Part shown: one piece after another, positions 16,363 to 24,461 of the stretch
Position numbering within the stretch: position 1 is the first letter of the stretch
How the letters are laid out: each line of letters opens with the position of its first letter
Position numbers and translations under genes: made by a program
The notes under the pieces: generated by a model
Seen by the model: only the letters and a program-made list of their open reading frames with translations
Databases searched by the model: none
What the model was told of the DNA's origin: nothing
Assembly: GCA_003531585.1 (NCBI GenBank)
Contig: DQFX01000060.1
Location: forward strand, 678 to 64,677
Length of the DNA: 64,000 bases
DNA from: Oscillospiraceae bacterium
GTDB taxonomy: Bacteria; Bacillota; Clostridia; Oscillospirales; Ruminococcaceae
Direction: 5' to 3'

Positions 16363-17511
16363 ATGGCATTTGAAATAGATACACACGATGATGAGTTCGT
16401 GATGGACGACGATTTCGAGGACCAGACCAAAATAATGGTCATCGGCGTCGGTGGCGGCGGCGGAAACGCAGTCAGCCACATGGTCGAGGGGGATATGACC
16501 GGAATTGACTACGTTGTTGCCAACACTGATGTCAAGGCGCTCCGCTCCAAAGACGGAAGCAGAATGCGCCGTATCCAGATCGGCAAGAAGCGCACCAGAG
16601 GTCAGGGCGCTGGCAATAACCCTTCTGTTGGTCAGGATTCCGCGGAGGAGAACCGCGACGATCTCAAGAACGTAATGGAGAGCGAGTCCATGGTGTTTAT
16701 CGCTGCCGGAATGGGCGGCGGCACCGGTACTGGCGCGGCTCCTGTAGTTGCTTCCATCGCGAAGGAAATGGGCAAGCTGACTGTCGGCGTTGTCACCAAG
16801 CCGTTTACGTTTGAAGGTCAGGCTAAGATGAACCAGGCTCTCAAGGGCATTGCAGAGATGAGAAAGTACGTTGACTCCCTCATTGTTATCCCTAACGAGA
16901 GAGTCAAGGAGATATCCAACGCAAAGCTCAGCATGGCTGACGCGTTCAAGGCGGTAGATAACGTGCTTTACAAGGCGGTAAAGAGCATTTCCGACCTCGT
17001 AAAGGGCGTAGGCTTCATCAGCCTTGATTTCGCGGACGTTACCATGGCGCTGAAGGATTCCGGAATCGCTCACATGGCGATAGGTCAGGGCAAGGGCGAC
17101 AACAAGAACGCCGACGCGCTCGACCAGGTGCTCCACAGCCCGCTGCTTGAGACTTCCATCAGCGGCGCGCGCAGACTGCTTATCAGCATTGGCATTCCGA
17201 TGACGACCTCCGCAGACGAGGTAGACATCATCGCCACCGAGATAACCAAGAACGCGGCTCCCGACGCGGAGATCAAGATGGGTATGCAGTTCGACGACAA
17301 CCTTGCTGAGGACGAGGTTTCCATCATCGTTATCGCTACGGACTTCCTCGACGATGAGCACGGCGAGGCTGAGGCTCAGGTCGCTCCGGCGTCTCAGCCG
17401 GCGGCATCTTCTGACGCGGTGTTCGGCACCACAATGCATAAGCCCGTTTACGACGGCACCGACGCAGACATCGACAAGCTCATCAACCTGCTCAACAACA
17501 ATAATAACTGA
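16363..17511 (+). CDS. ftsZ: Cell division GTPase FtsZ
   Basis: 382 residues. Start chosen at ATG 16363 after GGAGGG; the open frame extends 13 codons upstream without a ribosome site. GTP-binding motifs: GVGGGGGNAV (~29-38), the tubulin signature GGGTGTGAAP (from G118), and the T7 loop region VDNVLYKAVKSISDLV. It polymerises into the Z ring. The C-terminus ends VYDGTDADIDKLINLL followed by Asn residues and lacks the usual D/E-I-P-x-F-L-R peptide that binds FtsA and SepF. No ftsA is in the cluster. Terminator follows at 17569. Confidence 0.97.
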   Translation: MAFEIDTHDDEFVMDDDFEDQTKIMVIGVGGGGGNAVSHMVEGDMTGIDYVVANTDVKALRSKDGSRMRRIQIGKKRTRGQGAGNNPSVGQDSAEENRDDLKNVMESESMVFIAAGMGGGTGTGAAPVVASIAKEMGKLTVGVVTKPFTFEGQAKMNQALKGIAEMRKYVDSLIVIPNERVKEISNAKLSMADAFKAVDNVLYKAVKSISDLVKGVGFISLDFADVTMALKDSGIAHMAIGQGKGDNKNADALDQVLHSPLLETSISGARRLLISIGIPMTTSADEVDIIATEITKNAAPDAEIKMGMQFDDNLAEDEVSIIVIATDFLDDEHGEAEAQVAPASQPAASSDAVFGTTMHKPVYDGTDADIDKLINLLNNNNN

Positions 17512-17568
17512 TCGAAGGCGCTGTAAGGCTCCGAAGGTCATAATGCGCAGACCATAATCGAACATTCC

Positions 17569-17608
17569 GGAAATCCACGTCGGTAAGGCGTGGGTTTCCG
17601 TTTGTTTT
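17569..17608 (+). terminator. Terminator after ftsZ
   Basis: GGAAATCCACG (17569-17579) pairs with CGTGGGTTTCC (17589-17599) across nine bases, followed by GTTTGTTTT. Confidence 0.85.
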
Positions 17609-17678
17609 ACAGTTGGAACAACAAAGCCGGGATAAGTGTGCATAAATTTGTGAAACATTATAAAGTTGCTGAAATCCC

Positions 17679-17707
17679 TTGCATTTTTCCGGGATTTGTT
17701 ATACAAT
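17679..17707 (+). promoter_or_regulatory. Promoter of the three-gene group after ftsZ
   Basis: TTGCAT (17679-17684), 17-base spacer, TACAAT (17702-17707), 57 bases before the start codon at 17765. Confidence 0.75.
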
Positions 17708-17764
17708 AGTTATATGTGGCAGTATATATTGCCGCGCGTATAGAGATATATTGGAGGACAAAAG

Positions 17765-18766
17765 ATGTTTAGAAAATTCAGAAAAGCTGTTGGGTGTATT
17801 ATCGCCGCAGCAGTCATGACAGTCGTATCGGTAACGGCCTCGGCTGATTACATATACGACCTTAACAACACTGACCTTCTCGACGAGATAAAGGCGACAG
17901 ACTACGAGATCTACGGCACGGAGGGCAGATTCACCGCGACCCTCGGCGACAGCACCGAGGAAAAGTATGTTTCCCTGCGCTTCAAGCTGTTCAACGAGTA
18001 CCTTGACCAGGAATTCTGGGAGTCCGACGACGCGAGAGTTTCCGTTGACGTAAAGCTCGAGACCGCCGGAAAGGACGTTATCGCATGTATTCCCGGATTC
18101 AACAACAAATGGGGCTGGGTGAACCCGTCCGACTACACACCGCTGAAGTCCGGCGAGTGGGTGACTGTAACTGAGAAGGCTTCCCACTTCCACGAGGAAT
18201 TCGCGAAGGGACAGCCCGCTTACCTGCTGTTCCAGGTAAGGACCAACTGGGGTTCGCCTTCACAGGGCGAGATCACGGTTTCCGTGAGAAACTTCCGCAT
18301 TATTGACAGCAAGACCGCTCAGACTACCACCGAAAACACCACGCAGACCACCACGACGACCAAGCCCGAGGAAACTTCAGCTCCCGAGGAGACGTCCACG
18401 ACACCCGAAGAGACTTCAGCTCCCGACGCTGCGACCGCAGAGCCTGCGAACACTCTAGACACCGAGGGCGCTACCGCTGAGACACCTGCGACGGAGCAGG
18501 CAGGCACAAAGGAGCAGACCGAGGAAGCCGCAGTCACCGAGCCGACGGAGCCTTCCGGCACCAGCAGCACTCCCGCCACGACCTCCGCGACAACTATCCG
18601 CACCGCAGCGACCGAGGCGACCTCTTCCGCGATAAATTACGGTCAGCTCTACGCTGAGCCTGAATCCCCGGTAATGCTCATTGTTATCATCGTGGGTGTT
18701 GCAGTTGTAATAGTCGTTGGTGCTATCATCGGTTACATGATCTACAGAAAGAAGAAGTTCTATTGA
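17765..18766 (+). CDS. Surface-exposed single-pass membrane protein with a carbohydrate-binding-like domain
   Basis: 333 residues. Signal peptide (~1-28, ending SVTASA-D), a compact domain (~29-182) of alternating beta-strand-like segments with many aromatic residues (Y, W, F), resembling a jelly-roll carbohydrate-binding module though I cannot name the family, a Thr/Ser/Pro/Glu-rich linker (~183-290), a transmembrane helix (~299-325) and a short basic end R-K-K-K-F-Y. Type I topology: domain outside, short tail inside. It leads a three-gene set with the genes at 18793 and 19717, directly after ftsZ. Function unknown; a wall or envelope sensor or adhesin is possible. Confidence 0.7.
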   Translation: MFRKFRKAVGCIIAAAVMTVVSVTASADYIYDLNNTDLLDEIKATDYEIYGTEGRFTATLGDSTEEKYVSLRFKLFNEYLDQEFWESDDARVSVDVKLETAGKDVIACIPGFNNKWGWVNPSDYTPLKSGEWVTVTEKASHFHEEFAKGQPAYLLFQVRTNWGSPSQGEITVSVRNFRIIDSKTAQTTTENTTQTTTTTKPEETSAPEETSTTPEETSAPDAATAEPANTLDTEGATAETPATEQAGTKEQTEEAAVTEPTEPSGTSSTPATTSATTIRTAATEATSSAINYGQLYAEPESPVMLIVIIVGVAVVIVVGAIIGYMIYRKKKFY

Positions 18767-18792
18767 TAGGCTTCTGAAGCAGGAGGGAATAT

Positions 18793-19701
18793 ATGAACTC
18801 AAAGGCAGCAAAAAACCGCAGTTTCATGGATACTTTGGTCGCGCTTTTCAAGAATGTCTGGCTCAAGCGGGGCGTAGCTCTGCTCTGCTGGGGGTATACC
18901 GGGCTTCTTATCTGGATAGCGTGGCTCAACGGCGCGTTTTTTCTCGAGTATGAGAACCCCACATCGCTTTTCGTGGTGTACGTGTTTGTGAATATCGCCG
19001 CCCTGGCTCTGCTCATATATACCCGCCGTCAGGTCATCACGCAGGTAAATGTCATGATACTTCCGCCGGTGGTGTTCGCTACGTTCCTGCTTGCGTTCGG
19101 AAACTGGTATATGATACTCCCGCCGCTGGTGGTCCTGGTCGCGATGTTCTTCATCTGCACCGCCAACGAGACGCTCAAGACCGTACTGGGTACGATGTAC
19201 CTCCTGATGTACGTGATCGGCGCGGCGGCTTACATCACCATCACGCTCCTCATGGGCAAGATAACCCTTGCCGGAGTAGACCTCGACCTGCGCGACCGTA
19301 ACTATGAGGTGCTTTCCGCCGACGGTCAGTACCGTATCGTGCGCTATGTCGACAAGCCCACCGGAGAGCGCCGCACCGCCAGCTACTACGTCGAGGATAT
19401 CTCCAAGGACAAGAAGATACCATTCGGCAGCGCGAAGCGTGTGCTCGGAAGCGGCTGGGTAGTCACCGCGAAGTACACCAGCAAGTCCGATTCACCTGTG
19501 TCCTGGGTGACTAAAACAGTAGACGGAAAGAAAGTTGAAATGCTCAGCGTCGAGGGCACATTAAAGGAAAACCCCTACCTCGTGGCGGAGATCTCCGCGA
19601 CCGAGGAGCTTGAGGAAAGCTCCGTGCCGATAACGCTTTACTATGGAACAGAGGACGCTTCCTCCCAGGGAAGCTCCGCAGAAGCGCAGACCGCAGAATG
19701 A
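18793..19701 (+). CDS. Membrane protein of unknown function
   Basis: 302 residues, family not recognised. An N-terminal cytoplasmic segment (~1-24), about five hydrophobic helices (~27-45, 54-72, 83-100, 103-120, 128-150), then a soluble domain (~155-285) of predicted beta strands with basic and acidic patches, and a Ser/Ala/Glu-rich end. The tail after the last helix probably faces outside or inside depending on an odd or even helix count, which I cannot settle. It begins 26 bases after the surface protein gene and 15 before the next gene, so all three are likely one transcript. Confidence 0.7.
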   Translation: MNSKAAKNRSFMDTLVALFKNVWLKRGVALLCWGYTGLLIWIAWLNGAFFLEYENPTSLFVVYVFVNIAALALLIYTRRQVITQVNVMILPPVVFATFLLAFGNWYMILPPLVVLVAMFFICTANETLKTVLGTMYLLMYVIGAAAYITITLLMGKITLAGVDLDLRDRNYEVLSADGQYRIVRYVDKPTGERRTASYYVEDISKDKKIPFGSAKRVLGSGWVVTAKYTSKSDSPVSWVTKTVDGKKVEMLSVEGTLKENPYLVAEISATEELEESSVPITLYYGTEDASSQGSSAEAQTAE

Positions 19702-19716
19702 CAAAGGAGCCTTGAA

Positions 19717-22434
19717 TTGGAAAGAGTTCTCAATTTAGCAGGGAAGAACAGCAGCGAGATATTTCAGCTTCGCTATCCCTATTCGCTGCTGACGTTCTGC
19801 GATTACGACCTGTCGTATTTTGCCGAAAACGCCATCGCAGTCTGCGACGAAGCGCTCCGCTCAGGCACGCTCGACGCGGACCGCGCAACGGACCTCCGCA
19901 ACTCCCTGAAAAACATGCACGTCTGGATAGAGCATAACCTCCGCACGGTGTACGATAAGATCGTGCTGGACTGCTGGATAGACTACGTATGCCGCAGGGA
20001 CAACATCGGCACCGCCGCGCTGTGGAACCGCTTCATAGACTGCAAGACCACGTTTGAAAAGGCGGTTTTCGTAAGGCTCTGCGAGTACCGCTACAACAAA
20101 GGTATCAATGAATGGCTGAACCTTGTCAGAGTGCAGGATTACGCAAAGAGCAAGGTTTATTTCCTGTTTTCACGGGAGATTTTCGGCGTAGAAGAGGCAA
20201 ACGCCCGGAGGAACTATTTTGACCTTATGTTCAGCGTCACGGCGCGGGAGCTTGGCTGCCGCCTCGAGGACCTGGGCGTAACTCAGGTATTTTCCACCGG
20301 CAGGGTTCCTTCTGCGCCTTTTATGTATCCTAATATTTCCAAGGACATAATCAAAAACCTGCTTCCCGATTTCGACTACAACGACGATTACTCGGACATC
20401 GGCTCGTATGAGTGCCTGTCCGACCAGATAGCGATGGACGCGTTTTCGCACATGAAGGCGGGTCTGGCGCAGGAGCTTTCCAGCTACAATATGTCGCGCT
20501 CAGCGATGGAGCATACGCCGATGAGGGTGTACATGCCATGCGGTCTGAAAGCGGTGGTCGACCTCGAGATAGACGCGCTCATTGAAAGCGGCGGCTGGCT
20601 CACGAGGTGCAAGCGCTGCGGAAGGTACTTCGTGCGCGACGGGGAGCACACTGAGGAATACTGCTCGCTTCCCGTGCCGAACGGCAAAACCTGCCTGGAG
20701 CTGTACGAAATGGAGCACCCGCGCAGCCTGGTAACTCCCGAAGCGGAGAAGCTGTGTAGCGAGATAACCGACGAAATGTACGGCCGCGTCGCCTCCGGCT
20801 CGATGAGCCTGAAGGAGTACGAAAGCTGGAAGCAGTACCTTGAAGCGATGAAGGGGAAGGTCAACAACGGCGAGATACCGCCGGAGGATCTGACTGCGTT
20901 CGTAAATTACTCCCGCACAATGGATATTACACGGAGCAATCCGGTGTCCGAGGTGCCGAAGAGGGAGCCGGAGCGCTCGCAGGGACGCGTAGTCAAGCCG
21001 TTCGTGCCGGAGCGCATCAGCCGCAGCGACTTGGAGCGCAAGCCCGAGGAGCCGCAGCCCGAGCCGGTGGAGATCCCGAGACCGCAGCCCCGCCGCGAGG
21101 GATTTTTCACCTCGCCAAGCGTTGAAAGGCAGCGCCAGGGTAAGCCACCGGTGTCGCATATAATCCGCGCCGGGGAGCCCAGGGACTACCAGCCCCAGCC
21201 CGCGTTTGTTCCGGAGTATCCGCTGGGTGATCAGGAGCCGGCGTTTGCGCCGGAAACCAGGGAGCCTGCTCGTGCCGAGGCACCGCAGTGGGCTTATCAG
21301 CAGCATAATGAGAATGTTCAGAGTGTTCCGAACGTTCCGAGCGCTCCGAATGCTCCCGGGTATACACAGAGCGCACCGAGGCAGTCAAGGGAGCAGGGAT
21401 TCACACCGTTTGCAGAACCTCCGCGCAGCGCAGAGCCGGAGATCCACCACATCGTAAGAGCCGCAGAGCCGCAGAGTACGTCGGAGCGCTATGAAGAGCC
21501 GAAGTTCGTTTCGTTCGGTGGAACCGAGTTCGGTTCTGATTTCGCCGCCCCCGCCGCTGAGCCGGATATTACGCAGGAGCCGCGCGACGCGTTTGAAGAT
21601 TTCCAGCCGGAACCAGTTCCCGAGTGGGAAGAACCTGCGGAATCTGCTGATCCTTCCGAACCCCAGGAGGAGCCGTCTCAGCCCGAGCCAGTTCCGGAGC
21701 CTGCGCCACGCCCCAAGGTGATAAAGAAGAACGCCGCGGCTATCTCAGCCTACGGAAAGATCGCGGGAACTCCGCTTGCAAGAGCTGACGGCTACGAGGC
21801 GGTATCCCGTCCGGAGCCTGTGGAGCCGCTGGAGCCTGCGAAGCCCTCTGAGCCTGTGGATTCGCACGCAGAGACGGAATCCGCCGAAAAGGATCCGTTC
21901 TGGGAGATAGGTTCGATATTCGACGTGCTGGAGCAGTCCGAAAACGACATGAGCCGCAGCTCGAAAATGACCGCGCTCAGCGAGCCGGATTCCTCCGAGC
22001 CGCATGGAACAGCGTTTGAACGGGAATCAGCCCAGACGTCTGAGCCGGCAGAACCGGCTGAACGTCCCGCGCCGGCTGAGAAACCGGCGGCGAAGCGTAC
22101 CGCGCACAGAAAGCCGCTACACCAGCCGGAGGTAACTTCCGCGCAGGCAGACTCAGGTGAAATGCGCCGCCAGGCCAAGAAGCGCAGTGCCCCGGCTGAG
22201 GCTCCGCAACCCGAGACAAAGGCTCCGGAAGCGCACGCAGAGCCGCAGGAGATACCGTCGGGAATATGGACGGAGGAGCGCCACCTTTTCGATCCTGACG
22301 ATCACGGAATGACTCCGCATGAGGAGCTGAACTTGCTCAAGGACAAGAAGCGCGGCAGGTCGAGCAAGACTCAGCGCCTTTTCGACGCGATAATGCGCGA
22401 GTCCGACGATAACCCCAATTTCCGCAAAAAGTAA
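19717..22434 (+). CDS. Large protein with a zinc-finger-like core and a long Pro/Glu-rich tail (DUF6076-like)
   Basis: 905 residues, starting at TTG 19717 after AAAGGAGC. Residues ~1-390 are globular and contain a possible zinc site, C-K-R-C-G-R-Y-F followed ~17 residues later by Y-C and then T-C (~298-325), as in DUF6076 proteins. Residues ~400-850 are low-complexity and dominated by Pro, Glu, Ser and Ala (repeated S-E-P, P-E-P), probably disordered. The end (~855-905) is again ordered and basic, with LFDPDDHGMTPHEELNLLKD. No signal peptide or membrane helix, so cytoplasmic. Function unknown; its size and disordered linker suggest a scaffold. Confidence 0.65.
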   Translation: MERVLNLAGKNSSEIFQLRYPYSLLTFCDYDLSYFAENAIAVCDEALRSGTLDADRATDLRNSLKNMHVWIEHNLRTVYDKIVLDCWIDYVCRRDNIGTAALWNRFIDCKTTFEKAVFVRLCEYRYNKGINEWLNLVRVQDYAKSKVYFLFSREIFGVEEANARRNYFDLMFSVTARELGCRLEDLGVTQVFSTGRVPSAPFMYPNISKDIIKNLLPDFDYNDDYSDIGSYECLSDQIAMDAFSHMKAGLAQELSSYNMSRSAMEHTPMRVYMPCGLKAVVDLEIDALIESGGWLTRCKRCGRYFVRDGEHTEEYCSLPVPNGKTCLELYEMEHPRSLVTPEAEKLCSEITDEMYGRVASGSMSLKEYESWKQYLEAMKGKVNNGEIPPEDLTAFVNYSRTMDITRSNPVSEVPKREPERSQGRVVKPFVPERISRSDLERKPEEPQPEPVEIPRPQPRREGFFTSPSVERQRQGKPPVSHIIRAGEPRDYQPQPAFVPEYPLGDQEPAFAPETREPARAEAPQWAYQQHNENVQSVPNVPSAPNAPGYTQSAPRQSREQGFTPFAEPPRSAEPEIHHIVRAAEPQSTSERYEEPKFVSFGGTEFGSDFAAPAAEPDITQEPRDAFEDFQPEPVPEWEEPAESADPSEPQEEPSQPEPVPEPAPRPKVIKKNAAAISAYGKIAGTPLARADGYEAVSRPEPVEPLEPAKPSEPVDSHAETESAEKDPFWEIGSIFDVLEQSENDMSRSSKMTALSEPDSSEPHGTAFERESAQTSEPAEPAERPAPAEKPAAKRTAHRKPLHQPEVTSAQADSGEMRRQAKKRSAPAEAPQPETKAPEAHAEPQEIPSGIWTEERHLFDPDDHGMTPHEELNLLKDKKRGRSSKTQRLFDAIMRESDDNPNFRKK

Positions 22435-22556
22435 TTTAAGTGAATTTGCGCTTTTGCTTAGCTAAATCATCGTTTAATACTACTTTACGGAAATTTTATT
22501 GTCAGAATTGTGAAAAATCTGTGATGTAATCGTTTGAAATTTGTGTGATATTACAA

Positions 22557-22585
22557 TTGAAAAAAGGTTCGTAATGTTATAAAAT
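22557..22585 (+). promoter_or_regulatory. Promoter of the sortase-type surface protein
   Basis: TTGAAA (22557-22562), 17-base spacer, TAAAAT (22580-22585); the region upstream is AT-rich, as in strong promoters. Confidence 0.65.
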
Positions 22586-22646
22586 ATATGTATGGACGTG
22601 CATGGATAAATATGCCGTTCGAGATTATTATGGAGGATTTTCTATC

Positions 22647-23444
22647 ATGAAGATTACTAAGATTCTTGGTGCTGCTTCTGCAGCAGTAGTAAGCGCAGCC
22701 GTTATGGCAGCTTCCGCAGGCGCTTACGAAGCATTCCTGATGTACGCTTCTTCCGACTGGTCTGTACAGTGCATGGACGCTACATCTGAGAACGCTACTA
22801 CAGCTGATGTTACCGGCGACGGTACATACACCGTTGCTATAAGCGGCTTTGAGTGGGAGGACGAGGAGACCGCTGAGATGGTTCCCGCTACCGCTACAGG
22901 CGCTACTGTATTCTGCGTAGATATCGACGGTCTTGCAAACGCACTTGGCTGCGGCAAGGACGCTGAGGGTTACGACGCTCTCCAGACTGCGGCTGAGAAG
23001 ATGGCTTTCGCTCAGGCAACTGGTCTGACCATCTCCGATGTAGTTATCACTGCTACCAACTCTGATGGTACTTCCACCGACATCGCTGTTGACGAGAGCA
23101 AGCTCTACTACGGCGACATCGAGGGCAACGGCAAGATCAGACTTGAGATCTACAACGCATACGGCGACACCTCTAAGGACGCTCCTATCGACGCTGCTGG
23201 CTTCTCCTTCGATGACGCTCTGTCCGTAACCTTCACTGTTTCTGGTACTGGCATGGGCGACGCTGCTGCTTCTGACGACAACGCTGCTGACGCTGCTACC
23301 GTTGACGCTGAGGCTCCTGCTGACAACGCTGCAGCTTCCGATGGCAAGGGTTCTCCTGACACCGGCGTTGAGGGTATCGCAGTAGTTGCTGGCGTAGCTG
23401 CTCTGGCTGCTGGCGCTGTTATCGTATCCAAGAAGAGAGGCTAA
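22647..23444 (+). CDS. Secreted, wall-anchored surface protein with a PDTG sorting signal
   Basis: 265 residues from ATG 22647, chosen because GGAGG lies 10 bases upstream and the signal peptide (MKITKILGAASAAVVSAAVM..., cut after A-S-A-G-A) starts there. The mature part is acidic, Ala/Asp/Thr-rich, with a beta-rich body (~25-215) and an Ala-Asp linker. The end SPDTG, hydrophobic helix and K-K-R-G is a sortase-type anchor (LPxTG variant). Codons are strongly biased to T-ending forms (GCT, GAC/GCT runs), unlike the C/G-ending neighbours, which fits very high expression. Terminator follows immediately. Confidence 0.75.
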   Translation: MKITKILGAASAAVVSAAVMAASAGAYEAFLMYASSDWSVQCMDATSENATTADVTGDGTYTVAISGFEWEDEETAEMVPATATGATVFCVDIDGLANALGCGKDAEGYDALQTAAEKMAFAQATGLTISDVVITATNSDGTSTDIAVDESKLYYGDIEGNGKIRLEIYNAYGDTSKDAPIDAAGFSFDDALSVTFTVSGTGMGDAAASDDNAADAATVDAEAPADNAAASDGKGSPDTGVEGIAVVAGVAALAAGAVIVSKKRG

Positions 23445-23482
23445 TTTAAGCGCTCTTTGCTAGATACAAAAGCTCAATATTG

Positions 23483-23511
23483 AACGGCATCGCTTCGGCG
23501 GTGCCGTTTTT
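23483..23511 (+). terminator. Terminator after the PDTG surface protein
   Basis: AACGGCATCGC, a TTCG loop and GCGGTGCCGTT (23483-23507) are followed by a T run. Confidence 0.88.
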
Positions 23512-23609
23512 ACATATGATACCCTTTTCACTTAATGGGCGAGTTTCAGAATTAAAATTGCTGATTCAATGAAAAATACGGAAATGTACAAATTGTCTGA
23601 AAAAAGTCC

Positions 23610-23638
23610 TTGACAAGATCGGTTCTTTGATGTAAAAT
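23610..23638 (+). promoter_or_regulatory. Promoter of the DUF1292 gene
   Basis: Perfect TTGACA (23610-23615), 17-base spacer, TAAAAT (23633-23638). Confidence 0.8.
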
Positions 23639-23692
23639 ATAGATAGCGAAGGATCCGTGAGATGAATTGCGGCTTTGCAGAAAGGAATCAAA

Positions 23693-24076
23693 ATGGCAGA
23701 TAATGATAATGTGATCATCGACGAAAACGGCGAGTCTGTTACCATCAAGGACGATTCTGGGAAGCCCGCAGTTTTCCATTTCTTTGAGGAGACCTACATT
23801 CCTCTCGACGATGAGGACGGCGTTACTACAGAATTTGAGTGTATCGCAAGCATGGAGTACGAAGGCGTGATTTATTACGCGCTGCTCCCTAAGCCGGAAA
23901 ACGAGGACGACGAGCCGGAAGAGTTTGTAGTTCTGAAGGGCGAGGAAGACGGCGACGAGCTTCTGTTCTCCTCGATAGACTCCGAGGAAGAGAACCAGCG
24001 CATAGGTGAGCTTTTCCTGAAAGGTCTGTTCTCAATGGAAGAAATGGACGGCGGAGAAGACGATATCTTACAGTAA
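23693..24076 (+). CDS. DUF1292 family small acidic protein
   Basis: 127 residues from ATG 23693 (after AAAGGAA; an in-frame start 18 bases upstream has no ribosome site). Very acidic, with the DUF1292 pattern: FHFFEETYIPLDDEDG followed by an F-E-C-I-A-S-M-E-Y-E-G-V-I-Y-Y-A-L-L-P strand and a second strand EEFVVLKGEEDGDELLFSSID. Such proteins are common in Firmicutes, often near yrrL/alaS; no biochemical role is established. It is monocistronic here, with its own consensus promoter, and is followed by the candidate 6S RNA. Confidence 0.85.
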   Translation: MADNDNVIIDENGESVTIKDDSGKPAVFHFFEETYIPLDDEDGVTTEFECIASMEYEGVIYYALLPKPENEDDEPEEFVVLKGEEDGDELLFSSIDSEEENQRIGELFLKGLFSMEEMDGGEDDILQ

Positions 24077-24112
24077 TAATTCAGAGGATTCTGTAGATAC
24101 TATTAAAGCTGA

Positions 24113-24300
24113 CTTACTGCCTTGTTCGTGCGGATATGTTGTTATGAATCCGAACATGTTTTAATTGGGATCTCGACTCTGGCGGCGGATTGCAGACCTC
24201 CCGTACTGCGGAAGATAGGGAGCGTGAAACCATCAGGCGACCTTACCCACCCTGCTGAGTAGCGGGTTTTATTAAGCATATCTACGGCAAGGCGGTTTGA
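24113..24300 (+). ncRNA. ssrS: Probable 6S RNA
   Basis: About 188 bases with a long closing stem: CTGCCTTG (24117-24124) with CAAGGCGG (24288-24295) and GATATG (24133-24138) with CATATC (24277-24282). Inside, a large weakly paired central region is followed by an apical stem (CTCCC...GGGAG, 24203-24228 region) and a short hairpin CCTGCT-gagt-AGCGG on the 3' side of the bulge. Size, the rod with an open central bubble, and the 3'-side hairpin match 6S RNA, which mimics an open promoter and sequesters sigma-A RNA polymerase. A terminator follows at 24312. Called from memory of the fold, not by a covariance model; a different structured RNA is possible. Confidence 0.55.
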
Positions 24301-24309
24301 CTGAATATC

Positions 24310-24344
24310 AGGCGGAGGAGCTTTAGGTTTCTCCGCTTTTTATT
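24310..24344 (+). terminator. Terminator after the probable 6S RNA
   Basis: GCGGAG (24312-24317) pairs with CTCCGC (24331-24336), then a T-rich run. Confidence 0.8.
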
Positions 24345-24415
24345 TCCTGTGCCGGGAAGTCGATGAATTACGCCAGCAAGCGGTTTAAACGAGTCCTTAA
24401 ATGCGAATTCAAATA

Positions 24416-24450
24416 AAAAATGCGCCCTGCTTTCGCAGGACGCATTTCGT
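24416..24450. terminator. Bidirectional terminator at the end of the LRR gene
   Basis: AAATGCG-c-CCTGC, TTTC loop, GCAGG-a-CGCATTT (24418-24447), with A-rich and T-rich flanks. It serves the minus-strand gene, ending just inside it, and may back up the plus-strand RNA terminator. Confidence 0.75.
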
Positions 24451-24461
24451 ATTTTAGGAGA

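Noticed and set aside
16339..17706. 455-codon minus-strand frame over ftsZ
   Set aside because: Antisense shadow of ftsZ; it has no ribosome site and runs across the ftsZ terminator.
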